From the NCBI GenBank assembly GCA_032464575.1, contig JAWDKM010000003.1, positions 186,001 through 250,000 of the forward strand: a stretch of DNA of 64,000 nucleotides. The letters are read 5' to 3'. This document shows positions 1 to 8,358 of the stretch, one piece after another. Origin of the DNA: Pontivivens sp032464575 (lineage in GTDB: Bacteria > Pseudomonadota > Alphaproteobacteria > Rhodobacterales > Rhodobacteraceae). Each line of letters starts with the position of its first letter. Position 1 is the first letter of the stretch. Made by a program: the position numbers and the translations under genes. The notes beneath the pieces are model-generated. The model was given only the letters and a program-made list of their open reading frames with translations. It ran no database searches and was not told the origin of the DNA.

Positions 1-962
1 TCGACGCGCTGAATGCAGCTCTCGGCGGCATCGACAGTCTGAACCGGGAGATCACGGCCGGCCGGGCCCAGCGCCGCGACGTCTCCTCCCTGGAGCAGGA
101 GCGCGCCGAGCTGATCAACGAGGTCGCACTTCATGTCCCGGTTCGCATCATCCGCCGCGACAACGACCAGATCGCGCTCTTCACACCGGATGGCGCGGCC
201 CTTCTCGACGGCATACCGGCGCGTTTCGATTTCACGTCCACCCCGGTGGTGACGGAGGCCCTCGACGTCGCCGACGGCACTTTGGGCCAGGTGCTCTTCA
301 ATGGCCGGCCGGTGACCCCGTCGGATCGCGGCAGCCTGCTGTCGGGCGGGGGCCTCGCTGCCGACCAGCTGCTGCGGGATACCACGCTGCCGCGCATCAC
401 GGCTGAACTGGATACGCTGGCCGCGGGCCTCTTGCTTCGGCTGGAGGGGGCAGACCCCACCCGCACGCCGGGCCAGTCCGCGCTTCTGGGCGATGGGGCG
501 GTCTCATATGACCCCCTCGACACCGTGGGTCTCGCTGGCCGTCTAGAGGTCAACGCCGCCGTCGATCCGGCACGCGGCGGCGCGCTCTACCGGATCCGCG
601 ACGGAGTGGAGGCCGTAGCGCCTGGCGCGCCGGGGGATGTCATCGTCTTGCAATCGCTCTCCATCGAACTGGTCGACCCGCGCCCCGACCTTGCGACGAT
701 CGGCGACACCGTTCCGCGGTCGATTCTCGATCATGCCATCCACCTCGCGGCCTCACTGGGAAGCGAGGCAGCCGCCGCCGAAACCGACGCGGCAACGCGG
801 GCCGCCACGCTCGAAGCCGCCCGGACGGTAGAACTCGGCCGTATCGGCGTCGACACCGATGCCGAGCTTCAGCTCCTGCTGGAGATCGAGACGGCCTATG
901 CCGCCAACGCGCGCGTGCTCGACACCGTCGACGGCATGATCCGCACCCTGCTGGAGATCTAG
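1..962 (+). CDS. flgK: Flagellar hook-associated protein 1 FlgK, C-terminal part
   Basis: The reading frame is open from the window edge (codons start at position 3) to TAG at 960-962, so the N-terminus lies outside. FlgK forms the first hook-filament junction ring, outside the cell. The visible part has a helical stretch (EQERAELINEV), a variable middle and the typical C-terminal helix ending in LLLEIETAYAANARVLDTVD and IRTLLEI, the conserved FlgK/FlgE-type tail that packs against the N-terminal helix. flgL starts 3 bases downstream. Identity rests on the C-terminal signature and on the flgL and flgI neighbours. Confidence 0.9.
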   Translation, partial: DALNAALGGIDSLNREITAGRAQRRDVSSLEQERAELINEVALHVPVRIIRRDNDQIALFTPDGAALLDGIPARFDFTSTPVVTEALDVADGTLGQVLFNGRPVTPSDRGSLLSGGGLAADQLLRDTTLPRITAELDTLAAGLLLRLEGADPTRTPGQSALLGDGAVSYDPLDTVGLAGRLEVNAAVDPARGGALYRIRDGVEAVAPGAPGDVIVLQSLSIELVDPRPDLATIGDTVPRSILDHAIHLAASLGSEAAAAETDAATRAATLEAARTVELGRIGVDTDAELQLLLEIETAYAANARVLDTVDGMIRTLLEI

Positions 963-965
963 GCG

Positions 966-1958
966 ATGACTGTAACCCCCCGCAGCGATCTCGCCGATTT
1001 CCTCGGCCTGAGATCTGGTACCGAACGCGTTCAGGCGCAGATCGGCCGCGCGCAGACCGAACTGCTCACCGGCAGATCGTCCGAACCCTATGCGCTCGGC
1101 GGGGCTGCGGCCGAGCGTCTCCACGGTATCGACAGTAGGCTCGCGCGGCTGGAAACCGATAGCCGTGTCCTCGCTCTCGCGGCCGGTCGCTGGTCTGCGC
1201 AAACCGATGCGATTGCCGAAATGCGGCAGGGCCTGGGCACACTCGCGGTCGATCTGGCCGGGGCGAACGGTCTCGATCAGTCTGCGCTCTCAGAGAATGC
1301 AGTCGCAAACGCACGCGACGGTCTCGACCGAACCCTTGCGGCCCTGTCGATACGGTATGCCGATCGGGCCGTTTTTTCGGGCGCACGGACGGACCGCGCA
1401 CCCCTGCCGGATGCCGCGACCCTACTCGTAGATGCCCGTGCGGCGATCGGCGGCACGGCCGATCCGGCGGCCGAACTCGACACCTACTTTGGTCCCAGCG
1501 GTCGGTTGGAGACGGCGCTCTACGCCGGCGAGCCTGCCGCCGGGCTGGTCCTGTCGGGCAGCGAGAGCCTGCCTGCGGATCCCACGGCGCTGGATCCTGC
1601 GATCCGTGATCTGCTGAAGGGATACACTGCTGTCCTGCTCTCAGCAGAAAACACGCTTGCGATAGATCCCGGGCAGCGCGCCGATCTTCTCGGCGCTGGA
1701 GTATCCGCGCTGGGGCAGGCTCCGGATGCGCTTGTCGCGCTGGAGGCACGCGTCGGACGCTCCGCGGAGACCGGCGAACGACTGCAGGCACGCGCTGCGG
1801 CACAACGGACCGCGCTGGCGCTGGAGCGGGATGCGCTCGCCGGAGTCGATCCCTACGAGGCGGCGTCCCGGCTGCAGGCCCTGCAGGATCAGCTCGATAC
1901 CCTGTTCGTGCTCACCCGCCGCATGAGCGAACTGTCGCTGGCGCGGTATCTGCGATGA
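966..1958 (+). CDS. flgL: Flagellar hook-associated protein 3 FlgL (flagellin-like)
   Basis: A 330-residue protein of the flagellin/FlgL family, forming the second hook-filament junction layer on the cell surface. The N-terminal helix (residues 1-60, with RAQTELLTGR and YALGG) and the C-terminal helix (about 285-330, LQALQDQLDTLFVLTRRMSELSLARYL) are the paired coiled-coil ends of this family; the middle is variable. It directly follows flgK and overlaps the flgI start by 4 bases, so the three genes are probably one transcript. The symbol is inferred from family features and position. Confidence 0.87.
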   Translation: MTVTPRSDLADFLGLRSGTERVQAQIGRAQTELLTGRSSEPYALGGAAAERLHGIDSRLARLETDSRVLALAAGRWSAQTDAIAEMRQGLGTLAVDLAGANGLDQSALSENAVANARDGLDRTLAALSIRYADRAVFSGARTDRAPLPDAATLLVDARAAIGGTADPAAELDTYFGPSGRLETALYAGEPAAGLVLSGSESLPADPTALDPAIRDLLKGYTAVLLSAENTLAIDPGQRADLLGAGVSALGQAPDALVALEARVGRSAETGERLQARAAAQRTALALERDALAGVDPYEAASRLQALQDQLDTLFVLTRRMSELSLARYLR

Positions 1959-3055
1959 TGAGGGCTTTTCTCCTAATCGCCCTGAGCGTTCTGCTTGCCT
2001 TTCCGGCGGAGGCCGAGCGCGCCCGTATCAAGGACCTCGTGGAGTTCGAGGGCGTGCGCGGTAACGATCTCGTCGGCTACGGCCTCGTCGTCGGCCTCGA
2101 TGGGACCGGCGACACCCTGCGCAACACGCCCTTCACTGAAGAAGCACTTGCAAACCTTCTCGAACGGCTGGGCACCAATGTCGCGGGCGAGCAGTTCAGG
2201 CCGCAGAACGTAGCGGCCGTGCTGGTCACAGGTGTGCTCCCTCCCTTTGCACGCACCGGCAGCCTGATGGATGTCACCGTCTCCACGATCGGTGACGCGG
2301 ACAGTCTTTTGGGCGGGACACTGATCATGACGCCGCTCAACGCTGCCGATGGTGAGATCTATGCCGTCGCTCAGGGCGCTGTCATCTCCGGCGGGGCGAG
2401 CGCCGAGGGGGACGCGGCATCGATCACGCTGGGTGTGCCGACCTCGGGCACGATACCGGCTGGGGCGCGTATCGAGCGAGAGATTCCGTTCGTCTTCAAT
2501 GATATGCAGCGCCTCCGTCTTGCCTTGCGAACGCCGGACTTCACGACGGCCGCCCGGATCGAGGAGGCCATCAACGGCAATTTGGGTCGAGGACTTGCGC
2601 GTATGCTCGATCCCGGTACGGTCGAAATCAGCCTCGGCCAAGGTGTCTCCCCTGCGCGGTTGGTCAGCGCGATGGAAAACATCGAGATCGAGCCCGACCA
2701 GCGTGCGCGCGTGGTGATCGACCAGAGATCCGGAACAATCGTTCTCGGCGCCGACGTCCGCATCTCGCGCGTCGCGGTCAGTCAGGGAAACCTCACGCTG
2801 CGGGTGGAGGAGGCGCCGCTGGCCGTCCAGCCCAACCCATTCACGGATGGTGGGGAAACGGTAATCGTGCCCCGAACCCGGGTGGGGATCGAGGAGGAGG
2901 CGGGCGTTGGCCTCGCACTGGTGGACGACGCCGTAACCCTGCCCGAAGTGATTGCGGGCCTGAACGCGCTGGGCGTCGCACCACGCGACATGATCGACAT
3001 CCTCAAGGCCATCAAGGCGGCCGGGGCGCTGCATGCCGAGTTCATCGTACAGTGA
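1955..3055 (+). CDS. flgI: Flagellar basal body P-ring protein FlgI
   Basis: A 366-residue secreted protein that builds the periplasmic P-ring around the flagellar rod. Residues 1-20 are a Sec signal peptide ending in FPAEAE. The family hallmarks RIKDLVEFEGVRGNDLVGYGLV near the N-terminus and a C-terminal DMIDILKAIKAAGALHAEF are both clear, and the length matches the family. The first ATG overlaps the flgL stop; the next codon is also ATG and could be the start. After it, 3056-3182 holds nothing I can recognise, so the visible flagellar block ends here. Confidence 0.95.
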   Translation: MMRAFLLIALSVLLAFPAEAERARIKDLVEFEGVRGNDLVGYGLVVGLDGTGDTLRNTPFTEEALANLLERLGTNVAGEQFRPQNVAAVLVTGVLPPFARTGSLMDVTVSTIGDADSLLGGTLIMTPLNAADGEIYAVAQGAVISGGASAEGDAASITLGVPTSGTIPAGARIEREIPFVFNDMQRLRLALRTPDFTTAARIEEAINGNLGRGLARMLDPGTVEISLGQGVSPARLVSAMENIEIEPDQRARVVIDQRSGTIVLGADVRISRVAVSQGNLTLRVEEAPLAVQPNPFTDGGETVIVPRTRVGIEEEAGVGLALVDDAVTLPEVIAGLNALGVAPRDMIDILKAIKAAGALHAEFIVQ

Positions 3056-3182
3056 AACGCGGGCCCAGCGTGGGCGATGCACAATGCTCGATCGGCTCCT
3101 CACCGCGGTCCGCGAAGATGGGCTCGCCATCCGGATGCCATCGATGAAGCAGCCTTCAGGAACGATTGCTGGCGTGCCGGGA

Positions 3183-3857
3183 TCAGTTCCTCAGGACGAT
3201 GCGGTCACGGCGAATGGCGACCTCATCCAGACGCTCGATGAAGGACATGCCCAGCAGGCTCGAGTGAAGCTGACCGGGCCGGGCCACAGCCCCCTCCACG
3301 TCGCGGACAACGACGCCGCCGATGCTGATTTCATCGAAGGTCACAGGTGCGACGAAGGAACGCCCGTTCGCCGTCGTCACCGCCATGTTGAAATCGAGCG
3401 CGGTGTCGGACATGCCGATACGGCGTGCATCGTCGTAGCGGATCAGAACGAGGGACGCGCCCGTGTCGATCAGCAGTCCAACCGGCGTGTCGTTCACGTC
3501 CGCGACGGCGCGAAAGTGACCGTCCCACGCCCGCATCAGCATCACCTCGTTCCGAAGGCTGGGGACGTTGGGCTCGATTTCCACCGGTTGCTCCAGAAGC
3601 GACAGCGCGAAGAGGCGGCCGTGCTCGCGGAAGCTGTAGGCGCTGGCGATGACGAGTGCCATGACGGCCCAAAGCAGCGGCTGGATTTGCAGGCGCCCGG
3701 TCCGGACATGGCTGCGGTAGAGCGAGATGGCGGCCGCCGTCGTGCACGCCACGAGGGCCATGACGAACTGGGTTTCCGCCGGGACGCTGTCGATGACGCC
3801 CGTGACGACAAGCGCGCTGAACGCGATGGCAAGTGCAAGCGTCACCGGCCAGAACAT
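3183..3857 (-). CDS. Retropepsin-like (clan AA) aspartic protease, membrane-anchored
   Basis: A 224-residue protein with three hydrophobic segments (about residues 5-22, 32-47 and 58-76) followed by a soluble domain. That domain has the aspartic protease motif LLIDTGAS with Asp131, a following strand LVLIR, and the C-terminal SSLLGMSFIERLD typical of the TIGR02281-type retropepsin-like family. One Asp per chain means it would act as a dimer. The protease side (inner membrane, probably facing the periplasm) and the substrate are unknown. It stands alone between flgI and the DUF1289 gene. Confidence 0.8.
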   Translation of the reverse strand: MFWPVTLALAIAFSALVVTGVIDSVPAETQFVMALVACTTAAAISLYRSHVRTGRLQIQPLLWAVMALVIASAYSFREHGRLFALSLLEQPVEIEPNVPSLRNEVMLMRAWDGHFRAVADVNDTPVGLLIDTGASLVLIRYDDARRIGMSDTALDFNMAVTTANGRSFVAPVTFDEISIGGVVVRDVEGAVARPGQLHSSLLGMSFIERLDEVAIRRDRIVLRN

Positions 3858-3933
3858 GGCATCTCCAGAAACGTACCCCTCGAATCAAGCCGATCATGGG
3901 CCACAACTTGGGGCCGTTTAAAGGCAGTTTGCC

Positions 3934-4185
3934 TCACCCCGACGGTTTTGTGGCATTTGTCACACGTGCGGCCCGTCCGCCACGGCGTTGCCGGCGCTGA
4001 CCCGCCGCGCGAGCGCCGAGAGTCTCCATGATCTCGCGCCGTCGCTCCGTCGTCATCCGCGACCACCCCGCGATCTCATCCCGGTCGCGATGGCAGCCGA
4101 GGCAGAGCCCGCTGACGGGATCGAGCACGCAGACCTTCACGCAGGGGCTCTCGATTTCCGGCCGCGACCAGACGTCATCGCTCAT
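3934..4185 (-). CDS. DUF1289 domain protein, small cysteine-rich
   Basis: An 83-residue protein matching DUF1289: SPCVKVCVLD followed by GLCLGCHRDRDEI, giving four cysteines (CxxxC and CxxC) that could bind a metal, then a W-rich helix (AGWSRMT). The C-terminal tail is basic and low in complexity (RRQRRGG). Its start overlaps the end of ruvX by 11 bases, so it is the last gene of a ccmI-ruvX-DUF1289 transcript. The molecular function of the family is not established as far as I know. Confidence 0.85.
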   Translation of the reverse strand: MSDDVWSRPEIESPCVKVCVLDPVSGLCLGCHRDRDEIAGWSRMTTERRREIMETLGARAAGQRRQRRGGRAARVTNATKPSG

Positions 4186-4660
4186 CTTCGCGCTCCATGT
4201 GATTCAGCCTGTCGAGCAATCCCTGAAGGATATAGGACGCCGCCACGCTGTCGATCACCTCGGCCCGGCGGGCGCGGGACGCATCGGCGGCGAGCAGGGC
4301 GCGTTCGGCCGCGACGGTCGAGAGCCGCTCGTCCCAGAACGTGATCGGAAGATCGGTCAACGGCATGAGATTGCGAGCAAAAGCGCGTGTAGATTGCGCG
4401 CGAGGCCCTTCGCTGCCGTCCATGTTGCGCGGCAGTCCCAGAACGATGCCGGCGATCCGGCGCTCTTCACCTACCGACAACAGGGTGCGCGCGTCGGCGC
4501 CGAATTTCGTGCGTTTCAGCGTGCGCTGTGCCGTCGCCACGCCGCGCAGGCCGTCCGACATGGCAAGCCCGATGGTCTTCGTTCCGAGATCGAGACCCAT
4601 CAGCGCGCCGGTTGCCGGCAACGCTGCGCGAAACGCTGCCACATCCTCGTGAACGCTCAC
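4175..4660 (-). CDS. ruvX: Putative Holliday junction resolvase-like protein RuvX/YqgF
   Basis: A 161-residue RNase H-fold nuclease family protein. MGLDLGTKTIGLAMSD is the first acidic-residue motif, ITFWDERLSTVAAER the central one and DSVAASYILQGLLD the last; together they carry the acidic catalytic residues of the fold. The family has been linked to 16S rRNA 5'-end maturation as well as to resolvase activity. It starts inside the end of ccmI (4-base overlap) and its end overlaps the DUF1289 gene. Confidence 0.92.
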   Translation of the reverse strand: MSVHEDVAAFRAALPATGALMGLDLGTKTIGLAMSDGLRGVATAQRTLKRTKFGADARTLLSVGEERRIAGIVLGLPRNMDGSEGPRAQSTRAFARNLMPLTDLPITFWDERLSTVAAERALLAADASRARRAEVIDSVAASYILQGLLDRLNHMEREDER

Positions 4661-5820
4661 TGAGTTGCCTCCAGCAGGTCGAGCGCGGCGGCATCGTCAG
4701 CGAAAGCGGCGCGCGCATCTACCATAGCCTGCTCGGCGGCGTCGACTTCGCCAAGCACGCGGTAGGCCCGGATCAGGCGTTGCCATTCGGCGACGGTGCC
4801 GCCCTCGTCGGCAAGGCGCGCGGCAAGGCCGGCGACCATGCCCTCGGCCATCTCGCGCTGGGCCGCGGGGTCGAGATCTCCGGCCGCCGCGACCGCCTCC
4901 GCGTCCGGGCCCGGTGCCAACAGTCGAGCGAGATCGTCCGCGGCCGCGGCACGAAGGGTGTCGGGCGTCGAGGCATTTTCGACGAGTGCCGTCAGGCGGC
5001 TCCCGGCTGCTGTCCGGTCGCCCGATTGCAGCTCGGCCCGCGCCTTGTAGTACCCGGCCCACGGGTCCCCCGGATCGCGGGCGAGGGTCTGGTCGAGCAC
5101 GGCCTCTGCCTCCGGCGAGACGTAGCCGCCGGCCGCCACGATCATGAATTCCGCGAGCGCGGACAGATCCTCGGTCCGCGCTTCCGCCCCGAGCAGCGTC
5201 ACGAGGCGGTCCTGCGCCTGCCGTCCCTCAAGGTGATAGCCGAGCTGCATGTAGGTCCGCGCCAGCAGGCGCAGACCCTCCGCATCGTCGGGGCGGCTTT
5301 CGAGCACCGTTTCCAGCTGAGTGAGAAGGACGCGGTCCCGCTCGGGCACCTGCGGCTCCGGTGTGCGGGCCGCGACCATGGCCTCGGCAATCGCCTGCGG
5401 GGGCCGCTGCGCCATATCTGCAATCGCCTGCGCCTCGTCCGCACGGCTGGCCAGCGGCGCATCGGGCCGCCCCGGCGCGCCGAGCCAGAGGTAGATCGCG
5501 GTCCCGCCGACCAGAACGAAGGCGGTGGAGAGCGACGCGATCACCCGCGTACCCGCCAGCGGCGCCTGGGTCGCCGCCTCGGCGCGTTCCGCCGCGTCGG
5601 CGGCCGCGAGCAGCCGGCGCGACAGCTCGACACGCGTGGTCTCGGCCTCCTCCGGTGCGACGACGCCCCGCGCCACATCAGCATCCAGCGTGGCGAGCTG
5701 GTCGCGATAGACGACCACGTCCGAAGCTTCGCCCGCGTCCCCTTGCATGCGCAACAACGGTCGGAGCAGGGCCAGCACGACCACGAGGCCGACGAGCAGG
5801 GCGACGATCCAGAACAGCAT
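4657..5820 (-). CDS. ccmI: Cytochrome c-type biogenesis protein CcmI
   Basis: A 387-residue protein starting MLFWIVALLVGLVVVLALL, a membrane segment followed by the conserved YRDQLATLDADVARGVV segment, a second hydrophobic segment near residues 95-115, then a long periplasmic TPR region. CcmI holds apocytochrome c for the haem ligation complex. The ATG at 5820 has a good ribosome site (GGAGAG) 5 bases upstream, which decides against an in-frame start 58 codons earlier. No other ccm genes are next to it, which is common in this group. Confidence 0.88.
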   Translation of the reverse strand: MLFWIVALLVGLVVVLALLRPLLRMQGDAGEASDVVVYRDQLATLDADVARGVVAPEEAETTRVELSRRLLAAADAAERAEAATQAPLAGTRVIASLSTAFVLVGGTAIYLWLGAPGRPDAPLASRADEAQAIADMAQRPPQAIAEAMVAARTPEPQVPERDRVLLTQLETVLESRPDDAEGLRLLARTYMQLGYHLEGRQAQDRLVTLLGAEARTEDLSALAEFMIVAAGGYVSPEAEAVLDQTLARDPGDPWAGYYKARAELQSGDRTAAGSRLTALVENASTPDTLRAAAADDLARLLAPGPDAEAVAAAGDLDPAAQREMAEGMVAGLAARLADEGGTVAEWQRLIRAYRVLGEVDAAEQAMVDARAAFADDAAALDLLEATQ

Positions 5821-5992
5821 TGGCTCTCCAGCAGGGCTTTCAGCAATCCTACGTATAGCGCCCGGGGTGCTGTCGCAATGCGCGGCGCCCGCGTCGTGAA
5901 CGGTCCCCGGAGCGGCGTAAAACGGCGCTTGACCGGGCCGCGGTTTTGGCATCACGCAAGGATTGCCGAATTCGACCGGAGCGCCGCCGCCC

Positions 5993-7240
5993 ATGAAACG
6001 CTATTCCGCCTTCGCCATCGCCCGCGAGGCCGCCCGCTGGCACAGCGGGTGGGAGAGGGCCTGGCGCTCGCCGGAGCCCGAGACGGAGTACGACGTGATC
6101 GTGGTGGGCGCGGGCGGCCATGGGCTCGCCACGGCCTACTACCTTGCGAAGAACCACGGCATCCGAAAGGTCGGGGTGCTGGAGAAGGGGTGGCTTGGCG
6201 GCGGCAATACGGGGCGGAACACGACCATCATACGCTCGAACTACCTGCAGCCGGGCTCGATGGCGGTCTACGAGAAGTCGCGGAGCCTCTACGAGGATCT
6301 GAGCCAGCAGCTCAACTACAACATCATGTTCTCGCCCCGCGGTGTCCTGATGCTCGCGCAGACAGAGCACGAGCTGCGCGCGTGGAAGCGGACGGCCCAT
6401 GCCAACCGGATCGCGGGGATCGAGAGCCGCCTCGTCACGCCGCGGGAGATCCGGGAGATCGTGCCGATCATCGAGACCTCCGGCCCGCGCTATCCGGTAC
6501 TCGGCGGGCTGTGGCAGGCACGCGGTGGCACTGCGCGGCACGACGCGGTGGCCTGGGGCTATGCCCGCGCGGCCTCCGATCTTGGCGTCGACATCATCCA
6601 GAGATGCGAGGTCACGGGCGTCGACCGCGATGCGAATGGCGTGACCGGCGTACAGACGACGAAGGGCCCGATCCGCACCGGGAAGCTCTGCATCGTTGTC
6701 GCCGGCCATTCGGGCGTGCTGGCCGAGATGGCCGGGTTCCGCCTGCCGGTGGAGAGTGTTGCGTTGCAGGCGCTCGTCTCCGAACCGATCAAGCCGGTGA
6801 TGGACTGCGTGGTCATGGCCAACACCGTGCATGGCTACATGAGCCAGTCTGACAAGGGCGAGATGGTGATCGGCGGTGGTGCGGACGGATTCAACAACTA
6901 CACACAGCGCGGCTCCTTTCAGCATGTCGAGGAGACGGTGCGCGCGCTGATCGAGACCTTCCCGATCATCTCCCGCCTCCGGATGCTGCGGCAATGGGGC
7001 GGGGTTGTCGACATGACCGGCGATCGCTCGCCGATCATCGGGACAACGCCGGTGCCGGGCGTCTTCATCAACTGCGGCTGGGGCACGGGCGGGTTCAAGG
7101 CGATCCCCGGCTCGGGCTGGGCGACGGCGGAACTGGTCGCGGACGGGGCGCCGCGCGCGCTTGCCGCGCCCTTCTCGCTGGAACGCTTCACCGAGGGCCG
7201 CATGATCGACGAGAGCGTCGCCGCGGCGGTGGCGCATTGA
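5993..7240 (+). CDS. soxB: Sarcosine oxidase, beta subunit
   Basis: A 415-residue FAD/FMN flavoprotein subunit of heterotetrameric sarcosine oxidase, which oxidatively demethylates sarcosine to glycine in the cytoplasm. Residues 33-48 hold the FAD-binding fold (DVIVVGAGGHGLATA) and 66-84 the GWLGGGNTGRNTTIIRSNY segment. His183 in ARHDAVAWGYAR sits where characterised beta subunits attach FMN covalently. The C-terminus has the usual NCGWGTGGFKAIPGSG. The ATG at 5993 follows GGAG at 5977-5980 and gives the usual N-terminus (MKRYSAFAIAREA). It is separated from soxD by two small genes, unlike the standard soxBDAG order. Confidence 0.95.
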   Translation: MKRYSAFAIAREAARWHSGWERAWRSPEPETEYDVIVVGAGGHGLATAYYLAKNHGIRKVGVLEKGWLGGGNTGRNTTIIRSNYLQPGSMAVYEKSRSLYEDLSQQLNYNIMFSPRGVLMLAQTEHELRAWKRTAHANRIAGIESRLVTPREIREIVPIIETSGPRYPVLGGLWQARGGTARHDAVAWGYARAASDLGVDIIQRCEVTGVDRDANGVTGVQTTKGPIRTGKLCIVVAGHSGVLAEMAGFRLPVESVALQALVSEPIKPVMDCVVMANTVHGYMSQSDKGEMVIGGGADGFNNYTQRGSFQHVEETVRALIETFPIISRLRMLRQWGGVVDMTGDRSPIIGTTPVPGVFINCGWGTGGFKAIPGSGWATAELVADGAPRALAAPFSLERFTEGRMIDESVAAAVAH

Positions 7241-7313
7241 GTGTCGGAGTGGAACGGTGGGCGGCGGGATACGTTGAGTTGCGGGAGCATCACAACTTAT
7301 CGGAGTATTCCGC

Positions 7314-7646
7314 ATGGCTCAGAATCCCAACACACCACAACCGGAGGGCAAGGGGGGTGGACCTCAGTGGTTCATCATCGGCGGCGTTGTCATCGCACTT
7401 CTCGTCATTGTCCTGTTCCTGTTCGGCGGCGGCGATGAAACCCCCGCAACGGCCGAACCCGCAGGCGACACCGTCACCATCGACAACGGTGCCGATGTCG
7501 ATGCTCGACCCGAAGCCGAGGCCGCGCCAGGTGGGGAGGAGAACACCGGCGTGCCTGTCGAGGGTGAAGCGACCGTCGAAGGTGGGGCAGATGGGACCGG
7601 CGATGCAGACGCCGGCGCCGATACCGAAACGCAGACCGGCAACTGA
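7314..7646 (+). CDS. Small single-pass membrane protein, acidic tail (unrecognised)
   Basis: 110 residues: a polar N-terminus (MAQNPNTPQPEGKGGG), one membrane segment at about 18-38 (WFIIGGVVIALLVIVLFLF), then about 70 residues rich in Gly, Ala, Glu, Asp and Thr and strongly acidic, probably disordered. A GGAG ribosome site lies upstream of ATG 7314. It resembles no enzyme. It lies in the sense direction between soxB and soxD and might be co-transcribed with soxB. Function unknown. Confidence 0.7.
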   Translation: MAQNPNTPQPEGKGGGPQWFIIGGVVIALLVIVLFLFGGGDETPATAEPAGDTVTIDNGADVDARPEAEAAPGGEENTGVPVEGEATVEGGADGTGDADAGADTETQTGN

Positions 7647-7658
7647 GGCTGGTCGTAA

Positions 7659-7685
7659 CGGGGGCGGCCTTCCGGGCCGTTCCCG
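7659..7685. terminator. Hairpin between convergent genes
   Basis: An 11-bp stem (7659-7669 with 7675-7685, two G-T pairs) and 5-base loop lie exactly between the stops of two convergent small genes. It lacks a clear T-run, so it could be a weak terminator in both directions. Seen directly; function inferred. Confidence 0.5.
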
Positions 7686-7689
7686 ATCC

Positions 7690-7947
7690 TCAGTAGAGCG
7701 CGTCGCCCTCGAACGCTGCCAGGTCGAACTCCTCTTCCATCTCGCCACACTCCTGCAGGATCTCCGCCGCGTGCAGACTGGCCGCACGCAGCGCCTCCCG
7801 CTGTGCATCCGGAGGCGGCATTGCGGTGATGACGGGCCGGAACCCGCCGTTGGTGCATCCCCGGGCCATCGCCCGCGCTTCGGCCCGCCGCGCCGCGATC
7901 ACCGGGCGGAGGGCGGTGGCGGCGTCGAAGCTCTGTCCGTCGAACAT
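7690..7947 (-). CDS. Hypothetical 85-residue protein (unrecognised)
   Basis: The ATG at 7947 has a strong ribosome site (CAGGGAGAA) 4-5 bases upstream and gives 85 residues, MFDGQSFDAATALRPVIAAR at the start and EECGEMEEEFDLAAFEGDA-like acidic text near the end. A longer start at 7989 lacks such a site. The protein is helical, with a basic first half and acidic end, and has no recognised domain. It is on the opposite strand inside the sox cluster. Function unknown. Confidence 0.6.
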   Translation of the reverse strand: MFDGQSFDAATALRPVIAARRAEARAMARGCTNGGFRPVITAMPPPDAQREALRAASLHAAEILQECGEMEEEFDLAAFEGDALY

Positions 7948-8034
7948 GACGTTCTCCCTGAACTGCACGATGTTCCTGTTTTGTACCATCTTCCGCCTAA
8001 CCGGTCAAACCGCCGGGGCGCCGAGGGTTAATCC

Positions 8035-8358
8035 ATGCTGAAACTGACCTGTCCCTATTGCGGCGTGACCGGCGAGGAGACCGAGTTCCACCCCGGCGGC
8101 GAGGCGCATCTGACCCGCTTCGGCCCCGGCTCCTCCGATGACGACTTCCGCGACTATCTCTTCCAGCGGCAGAACCCGCGCGGCATCCATTTCGAGCGCT
8201 GGCGGCACCAGTACGGCTGCGGCAAGTGGTTTCACGCAGCGCGCTGCACCGTGACGCTGGAGGTCTTCGGGACGTATTCCGCGCAGGTCTCCGAACCGCC
8301 TGCGGATGTCATCGCCGCTATCCGCGCCCGCCGCCCGGACTGGGAGCCTGCCCAATGA
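8035..8358 (+). CDS. soxD: Sarcosine oxidase, delta subunit
   Basis: A 107-residue zinc-binding subunit. Cys6 and Cys9 (LTCPYCG) with His58 and Cys62 (RHQYGCGKWF) match the zinc ligands known for the family. EFHPGGEAHLTR and the C-terminal PADVIAAIRARRP are conserved family text. The stop overlaps the soxA start (ATGA), so translation is coupled and subunit amounts should match. Confidence 0.95.
   Translation: MLKLTCPYCGVTGEETEFHPGGEAHLTRFGPGSSDDDFRDYLFQRQNPRGIHFERWRHQYGCGKWFHAARCTVTLEVFGTYSAQVSEPPADVIAAIRARRPDWEPAQ

Noticed and set aside
3033..4031. 332-residue plus-strand open frame after flgI
   Set aside because: It is mostly antisense to the retropepsin-like gene. The first 50 codons after flgI might hide a small flagellar gene, but no family text is seen.
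5821..5992. Possible riboswitch upstream of soxB
   Set aside because: No glycine- or SAM-riboswitch core could be recognised.
4528..6852. 774-residue plus-strand open frame over ccmI and soxB
   Set aside because: It crosses real genes on both strands and has no family features.
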